A stretch of DNA of 42,433 nucleotides from an uncultured Ilumatobacter sp. (GCA_905182555.1 CAJJBX010000024.1:1-42433); one strand, 5' to 3'. Counted from the stretch's first letter, positions 32,746 through 41,871 are shown. Notes: generated by a model from the sequence alone, not told the origin. Program-made: numbers and translations.

Positions 32746-34599
32746 GTGATTTGTGTCGACGTATCCGGGGTTGGCATGGCGCAACCCGACAAGGTGCTTT
32801 TCAGCGATGTCGACGTGACTATCTCGGTCGGCGATCGTGTTGCGGTTGTCGGGGTCAATGGTTCGGGCAAGACAACGCTGCTGCGCATCATGACCGGAGC
32901 GCTGCAGCCTGACAGCGGTGTTGTCAGGTTCGGCCGCGGTTCTCGGATTGTGTCACTCGAACAAGATCCCAAGCTGCCTGAAGGCATCGTGCGTGACGTG
33001 CTCGGCGACGGCTGGGAAGTCCAGGCAGCGGCCACTTCGCTCGGTGTGTTGCCGCTCTTCGACCGGCGGACCGACGAGCTTTCCGGTGGTCAGGCCAAGC
33101 GTGTTGCTTTGGCCAAGGTGTTGGCTGACGACCAGCAGGGCGCATTTGACATGGTCGTGCTCGACGAGCCGACGAACCACCTCGACCTTGAAGCCATCGA
33201 ATGGCTCGAGGCGCGTCTCGTCGCGATGAAGGCGGCACTTGTTCTCGTCACGCACGACCGGCACGCCCTCGACCGACTGACCAGCGCCGTTGGCCCGAGT
33301 CGCGTCGTCGAACTTGATAACGGACGTTCGCACATCCACCAGGCTGCGGCTGGCACCAGCGCTTACGCGACGTACCTCGATGCCCGTGCCGAGCGGATCG
33401 ACCGCGAGGAATCGGAGGAATCGACGCGCAAAATCCTTGCTCGCAAAGAACTCGCTTGGCTGCGGCGCGGCGCTCCGGCCCGCTCGACCAAGCCAAAGGC
33501 GCGGCTACGGAGCGCTCACGAGATCATCGCCGGCGGCCCTGCTGCCGCTGGGGTACGTGGCAACGATCTCGAACTTGGTGCCGGAACGACTCGCCTCGGC
33601 AATCAGGTGATTGAACTCACCGGTGTCACCCAACGGTTCGGTGATCACACGGTTTTCTCTGACGTCGACCTGCTGGTCGAGCCTGGTGCGCGCTTGGCCG
33701 TTGTCGGCCCGAACGGCTCGGGCAAAACGACGCTGCTCGACATCATTGCGGGACGCAAAGATCCGGTGGCCGGCGTAGTCGACCGCGGGCAGACCGTGGT
33801 GGTTGGTTACGCCGATCAGCACTCCAGTCAACTTGACCCGGACGCCATTGTGCGCAAGGTCGTGGCGGGCCCGTATCGAGAGCCGGATCACGAAGACAAG
33901 GCGCTACTCGAGAAGTTTTGGTTCGACTCGACCGCTCAGTTCGCTCCCACGCGGATGCTGTCGGGTGGGGAGCGCCGTCGGTTGCAGCTCGTCATGGTGC
34001 TTGCCACCAAGCCGAATTTGTTGATCCTCGACGAGCCCACCAACGATCTCGATCTCGACACACTGCGTTCGCTCGAAGCGTTCCTCGACGACTGGCCGGG
34101 AGCACTCGTCACGTCGAGTCACGACCGCGCATTCCTTGATCGCGTTGCTGACCACGTGCTGGCAATTGACGAGTTCGGCGCCATGCAGCGTGTGCCTGGC
34201 GGCGTCAGTGGCTGGCTTGCTGATCGAGCGGCATTGGCTGGCAAGAAGTCCGCCAAGAAGTCCGGCAAGAAGTCCGGCAAGAAGCCCGGCAAGCAGTCGG
34301 ACGGCACGAAGCCGAGCGGATCAGCGAAGCCGAAGGCTGCAGGTTTGAGCTCGGGTGGGGGTAAGCCGAAAGCGGCGCGTACTGGACCGAGTGCCTCGAC
34401 GATTGGTCGTCAACTTCGAGAAGCCGAGCAGGCGATGGTCAAAACCCAGAAGCGGGTCGACACGTTGGCCGACAAGCTCAGTGGTCTGGTCGTTGTCGAT
34501 GAACTGTTGGCGGTCGGCAATCAACTCAGCGCCGCCCAGACTGAACTCGATGAACTCGAAGCAACTTGGCTCGAACTGGCCGATGACTCAGAAAGCTGA
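32746..34599 (+). CDS. ABC-F ATPase (Uup-like)
   Basis: 617 residues, two ABC domains without membrane segments. Domain 1: VGVNGSGKTTLLRIM (Walker A), LSGGQAKRVALAKVL (signature), VVLDEPTNHLDLEAIEWLE. Domain 2: VGPNGSGKTTLLDIIAG, LSGGERRRLQLVMVL and LLILDEPTNDLDLDTLRSLE. The inter-domain linker (residues about 205-275) contains the P-site tRNA interaction motif region (ILARKELAWLRRGAPARSTK). After domain 2 comes a Lys/Gly/Ser-rich spacer and a C-terminal coiled coil (STIGRQLREAEQAMVKTQKR), as in Uup. ABC-F proteins act on ribosomes or DNA-repair intermediates in the cytoplasm. GTG start at 32746. Confidence 0.9.
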   Translation: MICVDVSGVGMAQPDKVLFSDVDVTISVGDRVAVVGVNGSGKTTLLRIMTGALQPDSGVVRFGRGSRIVSLEQDPKLPEGIVRDVLGDGWEVQAAATSLGVLPLFDRRTDELSGGQAKRVALAKVLADDQQGAFDMVVLDEPTNHLDLEAIEWLEARLVAMKAALVLVTHDRHALDRLTSAVGPSRVVELDNGRSHIHQAAAGTSAYATYLDARAERIDREESEESTRKILARKELAWLRRGAPARSTKPKARLRSAHEIIAGGPAAAGVRGNDLELGAGTTRLGNQVIELTGVTQRFGDHTVFSDVDLLVEPGARLAVVGPNGSGKTTLLDIIAGRKDPVAGVVDRGQTVVVGYADQHSSQLDPDAIVRKVVAGPYREPDHEDKALLEKFWFDSTAQFAPTRMLSGGERRRLQLVMVLATKPNLLILDEPTNDLDLDTLRSLEAFLDDWPGALVTSSHDRAFLDRVADHVLAIDEFGAMQRVPGGVSGWLADRAALAGKKSAKKSGKKSGKKPGKQSDGTKPSGSAKPKAAGLSSGGGKPKAARTGPSASTIGRQLREAEQAMVKTQKRVDTLADKLSGLVVVDELLAVGNQLSAAQTELDELEATWLELADDSES

Positions 34600-34618
34600 C
34601 TGAGCTGACCGTCGACTC

Positions 34619-34636
34619 GTCACACCTTGGTGTGAC
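34619..34636. terminator. Palindromic hairpin after the ABC-F gene
   Basis: GTCACAC (34619-34625), loop CTTG, GTGTGAC (34630-34636); the 18-bp element is a perfect palindrome. It lies 20 bases after the ABC-F stop and just before the end of the convergent remnant gene. Confidence 0.55.
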
Positions 34637-34639
34637 AAA

Positions 34640-34993
34640 TCAGGCGCGCAGCTTGAGATAGTCGCAGGTGATTTCGTGGAGGTGAGCGCAGCCGAAGCTC
34701 GGGTCATGACCGCCGTGCACGACGTCGGCGGTTCGCGACACGTGCGCCACGGTGTCATCCAACTCGTGATGGCCGCCAATGTGGTCGCCGTGACGCTGTG
34801 TGGCGACAGCGGCCCCGGTCTTGGCGAGCAGGTCTTGCATTTCATCGACGAGGCTGGCGACGCCCATTCCTGTGTCGATCACGAGTTTGGGATCGCGCCC
34901 AGCAACATGCCAGATGTTGCACCGCATGTCCTGTTGCCGTCGACCGTCGTGAGGATCAGCACGCCAAGGCACTCGCTTGAGTCGCGTCAGCAT
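34640..34993 (-). pseudogene. Metallo-beta-lactamase-fold hydrolase remnant
   Basis: 117 residues, well under half of a full domain. The middle part CNIWHVAGRDPKLVIDTGMG and ATQRHGDHIGGHHELDD is recognisable as the start of the metallo-beta-lactamase fold (family pattern THxHxDHxGG). The first metal-binding His is replaced by Gln (TQRHGDH), and the protein stops at KLRA, before the later metal ligands. The N-terminal 20 residues are not fold-like. Truncation plus a lost ligand indicates a non-functional relic rather than a simple indel error. Confidence 0.6.
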
Positions 34994-35015
34994 CGCCGCA
35001 CCGGAGGTCCGAGCC

Positions 35016-35067
35016 CGTTTGCGTCGGAGTTTCTGCGCTCATGCCAACTGAAACTTCGACGCAAACG
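35016..35067. other. Strong 18-bp stem-loop upstream of the helicase gene
   Basis: The arm starting CGTTTGCGTCGG (35016-35033) pairs with 35050-35067 over 18 positions; the only non-Watson-Crick pair is a G-T wobble (35027 with 35056). The loop is 16 nt. It ends 36 bases before the helicase start codon, and no gene on the plus strand ends just before it, so it is either a leader structure or a small palindromic repeat element. Confidence 0.6.
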
Positions 35068-35103
35068 CTGTGAGGCGGGGCGCATCTCTAGAGTGATCAG
35101 TTG

Positions 35104-37560
35104 ATGAGTGACGAAGAGCTGTTCGCCGACATTCCGCATCCGGCCGACGTCGCGACGACGGAATTGGATCCTTACTCGGTGCAGAGCGAGCGCCGATCCA
35201 AGGGCCCGTCACCGTTCGCCCAGGGTCTGAACCCCGACCAACTCGATGCTGTTGTGCACGATGAGGGTCCGCTGCTGGTGGTCGCCGGTGCCGGTTCCGG
35301 CAATCACGGGTGCTCACGCATCGCATCGCACACCTCATTCACGAGGGTGTCCACCCGTCGAAGATTCTGGCGATCACGTTCACCAACAAGGCTGCAGCCG
35401 AGATGCGCGAGCGCGTCGCTGAGCTGGTTGGCCCGGTTGTCAAAACGATGTGGGTGTCGACCTTCCACTCGGCGTGCGTGCGCATTCTTCGAGCGAACGC
35501 CGACGTGCTTGGTTACCCGCGCCAGTTCTCGATCTACGACTCGGCCGATGCGAATCGCCTGACCGGCTACGTCATCCGCGATCTCGGCCTTGACACCAAG
35601 CGGTTCACCCCGCGCGGCGTTCACCAGATCATCAGTAACTGGAAGAACGAGTTGGTGGCGCCAGCCGAAGCTGCTGCGGCGGCTGAGAACATTTTCGACC
35701 GCAAGCACGCCGAGGTCTATGCCGAGTACCAGGCCCGCCTCTTGAGGGCTGGCGCCATGGACTTCGACGATCTGCTTGCCAAGACCGTCGAACTTTTCCG
35801 CAACCATGGCGAGGTGCTTGAGCACTACCGCGATCGGTTCGCCCACATCCTGGTTGACGAGTACCAGGACACGAATAACGCCCAAAATCAGATGGTGTTG
35901 ATGCTGGCGCGCGGCCACAACAACGTCTGCGTCGTGGGTGACACCGACCAAAGTGTCTATCGGTTCCGCGGCGCCGACTTTAGGAACATCTTGCAGTTTG
36001 AGGAAGCGTTCCCCGACGTCACGACGGTGGTGCTCGACCAGAATTATCGCAGCACCCAGACGATCCTCGACGCGGCCAATGCAGTCATCGAGAACAACAC
36101 GGAGCGCCGACCGAAAAACCTCTGGACTGACAGTGGGAGTGGCGAGAAAATCATCCGGTACCACGGCGAAGACGAAGGTGACGAGGCCAACTGGGTTGCC
36201 AGCAACGCGAAGCAACTCCAGGGCGACGCCGAGGCGAACTTCCGCGACATGGCCGTGTTGTACCGGACCAATGCGCAGAGCCGTGTCATCGAAGAGGCGT
36301 TCATGCGCCAGGGTGTTCCGTACAAGGTCGTTGGCGGCACCCGTTTCTACGACCGGCGCGAGGTGAAAGACGCGATGGCCTACCTGCGGGCCGTCGTGAA
36401 CCCGGCCGACGAGGTCAGCCTCAAGCGAGTGCTCAACGTGCCCAAGCGTGGTGTCGGCGATGCCAGCGTCGCCAAGCTCGATGCGTTCGCAGCTTCCGAA
36501 GGAATCGGTTTCGCCGAGGCGCTGCGTCGAAACGATGAGGCTGGCGTGACCGGCCCGGCGGTTCGCGGCATTGCCTCATTTGTTGAACTCCTCGACGGCA
36601 TGTCGGGTATGGCCACCGACGACCAGTACGGCCCTGCCGACCTCTTGCAATTGGCACTCGACGGATCGGGCTACCTCGGTGAACTCGAGGCCTCGGACTC
36701 GATCGAAGACCACACGCGGCTGGAGAATCTTGGCGAGTTGATTGGCTCGGCACGCGAATTCACGGTGATTGCCGAATTCATGGAGCAGGTCGCGCTTGTC
36801 GCCGACACCGATGACCTACCAGAAGGCGAAGTTGAAGACCTCGTCATCTTGATGACCTTGCACTCGGCGAAGGGCCTTGAATTCCCCGTCGTTTTCATCG
36901 TCGGTGTCGAGGAAGGGATTTTCCCGCACATCCGATCGCTGAACGAGCCGGTCGAGATGGAAGAGGAGCGCCGCCTCGCCTACGTGGCCCTCTCGCGCGA
37001 TGCAGCGGCTCTACATGAGCCATGCGTGGAGTCGCCAACTGTTCGGCTCGACGCAGTACAACCCTCCGTCACGGTTCTTCGACGAGATTCCAGCTGAGCT
37101 GATCGAGTCGACGGGAAACGTGAGCGGTCAATCGAGCTACGGCCGTCAGAGCTACCGCTCCAAATACGGCTCCGACTACTCCAATAGCAAGAACGACCAG
37201 CGCAGCGACGATTCGTCGTACCAGCCACCTGCGTACCGGCGAGCTCAGGCCGACGACGAACTTCCCGGCCGCGACATCAACGCCGACGTCCAGAGCGGCG
37301 CAAAGCAACAGCAGGATACGCACCGCGATCGAGTGGTCGAGGCGGCGTTGCAGTTTGCCAAGAAGCACACGCCTGAACCATCGAATAGCCAGGAACTCGG
37401 GCTACGCATCGGTGATGGGGTCGAGCACCCAAGCTTCGGGGACGGAGTCATCATCGACGTCAAGGGCGAAGGCGAAAAAGCCGAAGCCACCATCAATTTC
37501 AGTGGTGTTGGCACGAAGCATCTGAGCTTGGCCTGGGCGCCGCTCAAGAAGATCGGCTGA
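35104..37560 (+). pseudogene. pcrA: ATP-dependent DNA helicase PcrA/UvrD, two frameshifts
   Basis: SF1A helicase for repair and replication-conflict resolution, 3'-5' on DNA. Q region LNPDQLDAVVHDEGPLLVV, Walker A AGAGSG (then broken), ILAITFTNKAAAEMRERV (Ia), LVDEYQDTNNAQ (II), GDTDQSVYRFRGAD (III), VLDQNYRSTQTI (IV), LMTLHSAKGLEFPVVFIVGV (V) and RRLAYVALSR (VI). A Tyr/Ser/Gln-rich linker leads to the C-terminal Tudor-like domain (GVEHPSFGDGVIIDVKGEGE ... LKKIG) that contacts RNA polymerase in PcrA. A lost G near 35303 turns GKSRVLTH into a frameshift at the Walker A Lys, and a lost CG in the run at 36994-36999 breaks SRAMQRLYMSHA. Both look like sequencing errors in an otherwise intact essential-type gene. 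ATG 35104. Confidence 0.88.
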
Positions 37561-37590
37561 CTGGCCCTGCGCCGTGCCAGACTGTCCAAT

Positions 37591-38031
37591 ATGAAGGCAG
37601 CAATTCTGGTCGAGAGTCTGACGGGCAACACATGGAAGGCCGCCGAAAGCGTGGCCGATCTTCTGCAGCAGGAGCGATGGACCATTACCGGCCTCTCCAA
37701 GGTCAAACAGCCGGACCATCAGTCGATTCATGAAGCTGACATCGTGCTGGTCGGTACATGGGTGCATGGCGCTTTCGTGTTCGGCCAGGCGCCTTGGAAT
37801 GTGAACGGCATCGCCAACCTCCCGTCGATGCGCGGCAAGAAGGCGGCCGCGTTCTGCACGTTTGCACTGCACCCAGGCAACAGCCTCGACAAGCTGACCA
37901 GCTCCCTGGGAGACACCGGTGCCTATGTGATCGGCGGCCTCGCCATGAGCCGGAGCAAGCTCCCGGAGCACACCGAAGAGTTCGCTAGTCGGTTGCTCAG
38001 TGCAGCCAACAGCCTGCCTCTCGACGCCTGA
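37591..38031 (+). CDS. Flavodoxin family protein
   Basis: 146 residues. The FMN phosphate-binding loop is VESLTGNTWKAAESVADLL near the N-terminus. GTWVHGAFVFGQAP and FCTFALHPGNSLDKL correspond to the two flavin-stacking loops. No other domain. It would carry electrons in the cytoplasm as an alternative to ferredoxin. ATG 37591, 30 bp after the helicase stop, so it may be co-transcribed, though without a functional link. Confidence 0.8.
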   Translation: MKAAILVESLTGNTWKAAESVADLLQQERWTITGLSKVKQPDHQSIHEADIVLVGTWVHGAFVFGQAPWNVNGIANLPSMRGKKAAAFCTFALHPGNSLDKLTSSLGDTGAYVIGGLAMSRSKLPEHTEEFASRLLSAANSLPLDA

Positions 38032-38040
38032 CTGCAGCGG

Positions 38041-38062
38041 CCGGGCCTTTTGGCCAACCCGC
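38041..38062. terminator. Short hairpin between convergent genes
   Basis: GGCC (38044-38047), loop TTTT, GGCC (38052-38055), with imperfect flanking pairs (CGGG/CCCG offset). It lies between the flavodoxin stop (38031) and the stop of the minus-strand gene (38071). Weak evidence. Confidence 0.35.
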
Positions 38063-38070
38063 TGAATTGA

Positions 38071-38578
38071 TCAGTTTTCTGTGACGCCGCTGAGGTCGAT
38101 CGACAGCAAGCGACTGTTCTCGACGACCGGGTTGACGCCCGGCGGTGGCGGTGCCAACTCGCTCACGTCGAGGGTGTTGCCGTCGCCCACCTTCAAGGTG
38201 TGTGCCAATGATCTGCTCGACGATGCAGTCTTCGTCGCCGTCAGCCGGGTAGCCGAAGTAAACGACCCAACCCAGAGCGGGGTCGTCTCCGGTGTGGTCG
38301 AGCACAATCGTGCGCGCTCCGCGGTTCGTCGCGAGATCGGCGAGGAGGATCGGGCCGTCTTCATTGACGATGTCAGCAGCGTTTTGAACGGTCCCAACTC
38401 GAAGATTCGACGGAGCGAGGCGCTGAGACGCTGCCGTGCCGTCACGCGAGATGAACCCAGCGAAGCCCCACAGCATCATGGCGATCAGCCCGAGGATGAC
38501 GATGCCGCCGACATTGGGCAGTAGCGCACGAACGAGCGGCGAGCGAGGTTTGACCGGAGGAGCAGGTTCCTTGGGCAC
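38071..38578 (-). pseudogene. Membrane-anchored protein of unknown function, frameshifted
   Basis: About 168 residues when repaired. A Pro-rich cytoplasmic start (MPKEPAPPVKPRSP) leads to one membrane helix (VGGIVILGLIAMMLWGFAGF) and an extracytoplasmic domain (PSNLRVGTVQNAADIVNEDG, ALGWVVYFGYPADGDEDCIV). The frame shifts near 38200: EQIIGT continues in another frame as HTLKVGDGNTLDVSELAPPP and ends LLSIDLSGVTEN. The net effect is one inserted base in the plus-strand GTGTGTG run. No family recognised. ATG 38578 is divergent from the cobalamin-binding gene (102 bp apart). Confidence 0.6.
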
Positions 38579-38679
38579 GTCTTCAGTCTGCCGTCGCTGA
38601 GCCCGCCTTCATCAACGTTGCAGTTCGCGATGCCACGGGTTGGTGGATCGGCTTGCCAGCCGCATAAGGTCCTGACTCT

Positions 38680-39084
38680 GTGAAGCGCACCTATCGCATC
38701 GTCGTCGCGAAGCCCGGCCTAGACGGCCACGACCGAGGCGCCAAGACCATCACCAGAGCCCTTCGTGACCACGGTTTCGAGGTCATCTACACCGGTCTCC
38801 ATCAGACGCCAGAACAGATCGCTGAAACGGTGCTGCAGGAAGACGCCGATGGCGTGGGCCTGTCGCTCCTTTCTGGCGCACACCTCACGCTCTTCCCGCG
38901 TGTTATGGAAGAACTCCGCAATCGTGACCTCGGCGACGTGCTCGTCTTCGGCGGTGGCGTCATTCCCAATGCCGACGCACGTGCTCTGCGCGAGCAGGGC
39001 GTTGCCGAAATCTTCGGCCCCGGCTCATCGCTCAAGGCCATTGGCGAATGGCTCGAAGGGGCCCTCGACGAGACCGAATTCTGA
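38680..39084 (+). CDS. Cobalamin-binding subunit of methylmalonyl-CoA mutase type
   Basis: 134 residues, a stand-alone B12-binding domain. [20 protein letters not shown] carries the D-x-H-x-x-G motif whose His ligates cobalt. [16 protein letters not shown] and [16 protein letters not shown] are the other conserved nucleotide-tail contacts, and the end [14 protein letters not shown] is typical. It pairs with a separate catalytic subunit that is not in the window. Methylmalonyl-CoA mutase is the likely role because sucCD, which consumes succinyl-CoA, follows directly; isobutyryl- or ethylmalonyl-CoA mutase are alternatives. GTG start at 38680. Confidence 0.85.
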   Translation: MKRTYRIVVAKPGLDGHDRGAKTITRALRDHGFEVIYTGLHQTPEQIAETVLQEDADGVGLSLLSGAHLTLFPRVMEELRNRDLGDVLVFGGGVIPNADARALREQGVAEIFGPGSSLKAIGEWLEGALDETEF

Positions 39085-39102
39085 CTGGCTCGTCGGTCAG
39101 CT

Positions 39103-39157
39103 CCACCATTTCCACTATTTCCACTATTTCCAACATCTCCTAACATCCCCCAACATC
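39103..39157. repeat. 9-bp degenerate tandem repeat upstream of sucC
   Basis: CCACCATTT, CCACTATTT, CCACTATTT run in tandem (39103-39129) and fade into CCAACATCT and related units up to about 39157. It is purine-poor on this strand and lies in the sucC 5' region, ending about 30 bases before the start codon. Confidence 0.7.
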
Positions 39158-39185
39158 CGCAAACAAGAAAGAGAGGGCTCCCAAC

Positions 39186-40331
39186 GTGGATCTCTTCGAA
39201 TATCAGGGCAAGCAGTACTTCGCCCGCTACGACATTCCGGTGAGCCCGGGCGGGCCGGCCGACACCGTCGACGAGGCGGTGAAGGAGGCCGCATCTGCCG
39301 GCTACCCCGTCGTCGTCAAGGCGCAGGTGCAGGTCGGTGGCCGCGGTAAGGCCGGCGGCATCAAGCTTGCTGACAACGAAGCCGAAGTGCGCGAGCACGC
39401 CGGCAACATCTTGGGCATGGACATCAAGGGCCATGTCGTACGTCGGCTTTGGGTCGAAGCCGCTTCAGACATCGACGAGGAGTACTACGTTTCGTTCACC
39501 CTCGATCGCAGCGAGAAGAAGCACCTGATGATGCTCTCGCGCGAAGGTGGTGTTGAAATCGAAGTTGTTGCTGAAACGAACCCTGACGCGATCGTCAAGT
39601 TGCACATCGACCCGGTCGACGGGCTCTCCGAAGCCATTGCTCGCCAGGCCTGCCTTGACGCGCAGCTGCCCGAGCGTGCCATCGAGGGGGCGACCGACAT
39701 CCTCGTCAAGCTGTACCGCTGCTACGACGAAGGCGACTGCGACCTTGCTGAGATCAACCCGTTGATTCTCAAGCCGACTGGCGAAGTGCACGCACTTGAC
39801 GCCAAGGTCACGCTTGACGACAACGCCGAGTTCCGGCACCCCGAGTGGGACGCGTTCCGCGGCCTCACCGAGATGGACGAACGCGAAAAGATGGCGGCCG
39901 AGAAGAATCTCCAGTACATCGGCCTCGACGGCACCGTCGGCATCATTGCCAACGGCGCTGGCCTGGCCATGTCGACGCTTGACGTCGTCAACCAGGTCGG
40001 TGGCTCCGCAGCCAACTTCCTCGACATCGGTGGCGGCGCCAACGCCGACGTCATGGCGGGGGCACTCGAAGTCATCAACTTCGACGAGAACGTCAAGTCG
40101 ATCTTCATCAACATCTTCGGCGGCATCACGCGTGGCGAAGAGGTTGCCAAGGGCATCGTTGAGGCCATGGGCCGCGTCGACCTGAAGGCGCCGATCGTGA
40201 TCCGCCTTGACGGCACGAATGCAGAAGAAGGGCGTCAGATCCTGCTCGACGCCGGTATCCCGCAAGACAAGCTCCGCTCGGAGCCGACCATGCTTGACGC
40301 TGCCCGTGTGGCCGTTGAGCTCGCGAACTGA
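39186..40331 (+). CDS. sucC: Succinyl-CoA synthetase beta subunit
   Basis: 381 residues. ATP-grasp domain with YQGKQYFARYDIPVSPGG, VVVKAQVQVGGRGKAGGIKL (nucleotide-binding Lys and Gly loop), and AEINPLILKPTGEVHALDAK (metal site). The C-terminal CoA-ligase domain has GLDGTVGIIANGAGLAMSTL and NIFGGITRGEEVAKGI. With SucD it interconverts succinyl-CoA plus ADP/GDP and succinate plus ATP/GTP in the TCA cycle. GTG 39186 follows AGAGGG about 9 bases upstream. sucD starts 10 bp after its stop. Confidence 0.96.
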   Translation: MDLFEYQGKQYFARYDIPVSPGGPADTVDEAVKEAASAGYPVVVKAQVQVGGRGKAGGIKLADNEAEVREHAGNILGMDIKGHVVRRLWVEAASDIDEEYYVSFTLDRSEKKHLMMLSREGGVEIEVVAETNPDAIVKLHIDPVDGLSEAIARQACLDAQLPERAIEGATDILVKLYRCYDEGDCDLAEINPLILKPTGEVHALDAKVTLDDNAEFRHPEWDAFRGLTEMDEREKMAAEKNLQYIGLDGTVGIIANGAGLAMSTLDVVNQVGGSAANFLDIGGGANADVMAGALEVINFDENVKSIFINIFGGITRGEEVAKGIVEAMGRVDLKAPIVIRLDGTNAEEGRQILLDAGIPQDKLRSEPTMLDAARVAVELAN

Positions 40332-40341
40332 GGAACTGACC

Positions 40342-41238
40342 ATGGCAATTTTTGTTGACGAGAACACCAAGGTCATTGTCCAGGGCCTCACCGGTGGCCA
40401 GGGCAAGTACCACGGGCTCCGTAACCGCGACTACGGCACGCAGGTTGTCGCCGGTGTCACGCCCGGTAAGGGCGGTCAAGACATCGATGGCATTCCGATC
40501 TTCAATACGGTGGCAGAAGCGGTTGAGGCAACAGGTGCAACGGCGTCGTTCGCCACCGTGCCGCCGAAGTTTGCTCCGGGCGCCATCATGGAAGCAGCCG
40601 AAGCCGGTATTGGTTTCATTGTCTGCATCACCGAGGGCATCCCGGCGCAAGACGAAGCCAAGGTGTTCAACCGCCTGAAGCGTGACTTCCCCGGTACCCG
40701 CCTGCTCGGCCCGAACTGCCCCGGCATCATCAGCCCCGGCAAGTGCAACATCGGCATCACTGCTGGTGAAATCGCTCAGCTGCCGACCGCTGATGGCCCG
40801 AACGTCGGCATCGTGAGCCGCTCAGGCACGCTCACGTACCAGGCGCTCTACGAGCTCAAGCAGCGGGGCATTGGTGTGTCGACGTGTGTCGGCATTGGTG
40901 GCGACCCCGTCCCCGGTACCAACTTTATTGACTGCCTCTCAGAGTTCCAGAGCGACCCCGAGACGCATGCGATCATGATGCTCGGTGAGATCGGCGGCTC
41001 GGCCGAAGAAGAAGCAGCCGAGTACATCGCGGCCAACGTCACGAAGCCGATGAGCGCGTACATTGCTGGCGTCACAGCGCCGGCGGGCAAGAAGATGGGC
41101 CACGCAGGCGCCATCGTCTCTGGCAACAAGGGCACAGCTCAGGGCAAGATGGATGCACTTGCAGCCGCTGGCGTCAAGGTCGGTCTCAACCCGACCGAAG
41201 CCGGCGAACTGATGGCTGAAATCGTCGCTGCCCTCTAA
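40342..41238 (+). CDS. sucD: Succinyl-CoA synthetase alpha subunit
   Basis: 298 residues. CoA-binding domain: MAIFVDENTKVIVQGLTGGQ, VVAGVTPGKGGQD; GPNCPGIISPGKCNIGI and SRSGTLTYQALYEL follow; and the phospho-histidine loop is MGHAGAIVSGNKGTAQGK. Length and order match SucD. ATG 40342 has GAGGA about 8 bases upstream; the longer open frame only overlaps sucC. It forms the ligase with SucC, and together with the B12-binding subunit upstream fits propionate or odd-chain/branched acid use. Confidence 0.96.
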   Translation: MAIFVDENTKVIVQGLTGGQGKYHGLRNRDYGTQVVAGVTPGKGGQDIDGIPIFNTVAEAVEATGATASFATVPPKFAPGAIMEAAEAGIGFIVCITEGIPAQDEAKVFNRLKRDFPGTRLLGPNCPGIISPGKCNIGITAGEIAQLPTADGPNVGIVSRSGTLTYQALYELKQRGIGVSTCVGIGGDPVPGTNFIDCLSEFQSDPETHAIMMLGEIGGSAEEEAAEYIAANVTKPMSAYIAGVTAPAGKKMGHAGAIVSGNKGTAQGKMDALAAAGVKVGLNPTEAGELMAEIVAAL

Positions 41239-41268
41239 TCGCCCTCTGAACAACCTCTTTCGTGCGAA

Positions 41269-41311
41269 GGCGTGAGGCAGGTGCGCATCTGGTGCGCAGC
41301 TACCTCACGCC
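41269..41311. terminator. Two-part hairpin after sucCD
   Basis: GGCGTGAGG (41269-41277) pairs with CCTCACGCC (41303-41311), and inside TGCGCA pairs with a second TGCGCA around a 5-nt loop. It sits 30 bases after the sucD stop, and the convergent membrane-protein gene ends 51 bases further on, so it may serve both. Confidence 0.65.
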
Positions 41312-41318
41312 CTCCGTG

Positions 41319-41362
41319 AAGAAGTGGCGAAGAAGTAGCCAAGAAGTAGCCAAGAAGTGGGT
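41319..41362. repeat. 11-bp tandem repeat (AAGAAGTAGCC-like)
   Basis: Four units of 11 bp (41319, 41330, 41341, 41352); the middle two are identical and the outer two vary at the end. They lie between the sucCD hairpin and the stop codon of the membrane protein gene. The period equals one helical turn. Confidence 0.75.
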
Positions 41363-41871
41363 TACTGGGCTGGCGGCGCGGGAGGCTTGGTGTCGCCGTC
41401 ATTGTTGCTGTTCCCCGAGAAGCTCGCCTTGAGTTTGTTTATATCGGTCAGGTCGGACAGCTCGCCGCCCGAAGCCTGGAAATTGAGGTACGCACCTGCT
41501 GCGGCAATGCCCGCCCAGACCAGTGCGCCGTACATACCGATACCGCGTGATGCAAAGTCTAAACGGGCACCCAAGATGACCCGAAGGACCATGAGGAGCG
41601 TCGCGAGGCCGGTGGCTCCGAGAAAGATGAGCGGCCACGGCTGGGTCTCTGGGAGCGTGCCATTCACACGCAAGAAGGCGAGGACGGCCACCGCGACCAC
41701 GAGCAACCAGGCGATGCCGCCGGTAAAGAAGTAGGCGAAGGGGCTATCGCCGCCGGCGTTCCCGAAGCCGGTGTCGATCGTGGTCCAGTCGAGGACAAAG
41801 CCGAAAATGAGCATCGCTGCACCGCCTCCGGTCATGAGCCAATCGGGTGTCTCGAATTTACTGAAGTCCAT
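41362..41871 (-). CDS. Small integral membrane protein, unknown function
   Basis: 169 residues from ATG 41871, which has AAGGG about 8-11 bases upstream; ATG 41886 is possible, and the much longer frame upstream is antisense to purH. Four membrane helices: [54 protein letters not shown] and [20 protein letters not shown] polar C-terminal tail ends in a Pro-rich TKPPAPPAQ. Actinobacteria carry many similar four-helix proteins without known role. It is convergent with sucCD and divergent from purH. Confidence 0.7.
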   Translation of the reverse strand: MDFSKFETPDWLMTGGGAAMLIFGFVLDWTTIDTGFGNAGGDSPFAYFFTGGIAWLLVVAVAVLAFLRVNGTLPETQPWPLIFLGATGLATLLMVLRVILGARLDFASRGIGMYGALVWAGIAAAGAYLNFQASGGELSDLTDINKLKASFSGNSNNDGDTKPPAPPAQ

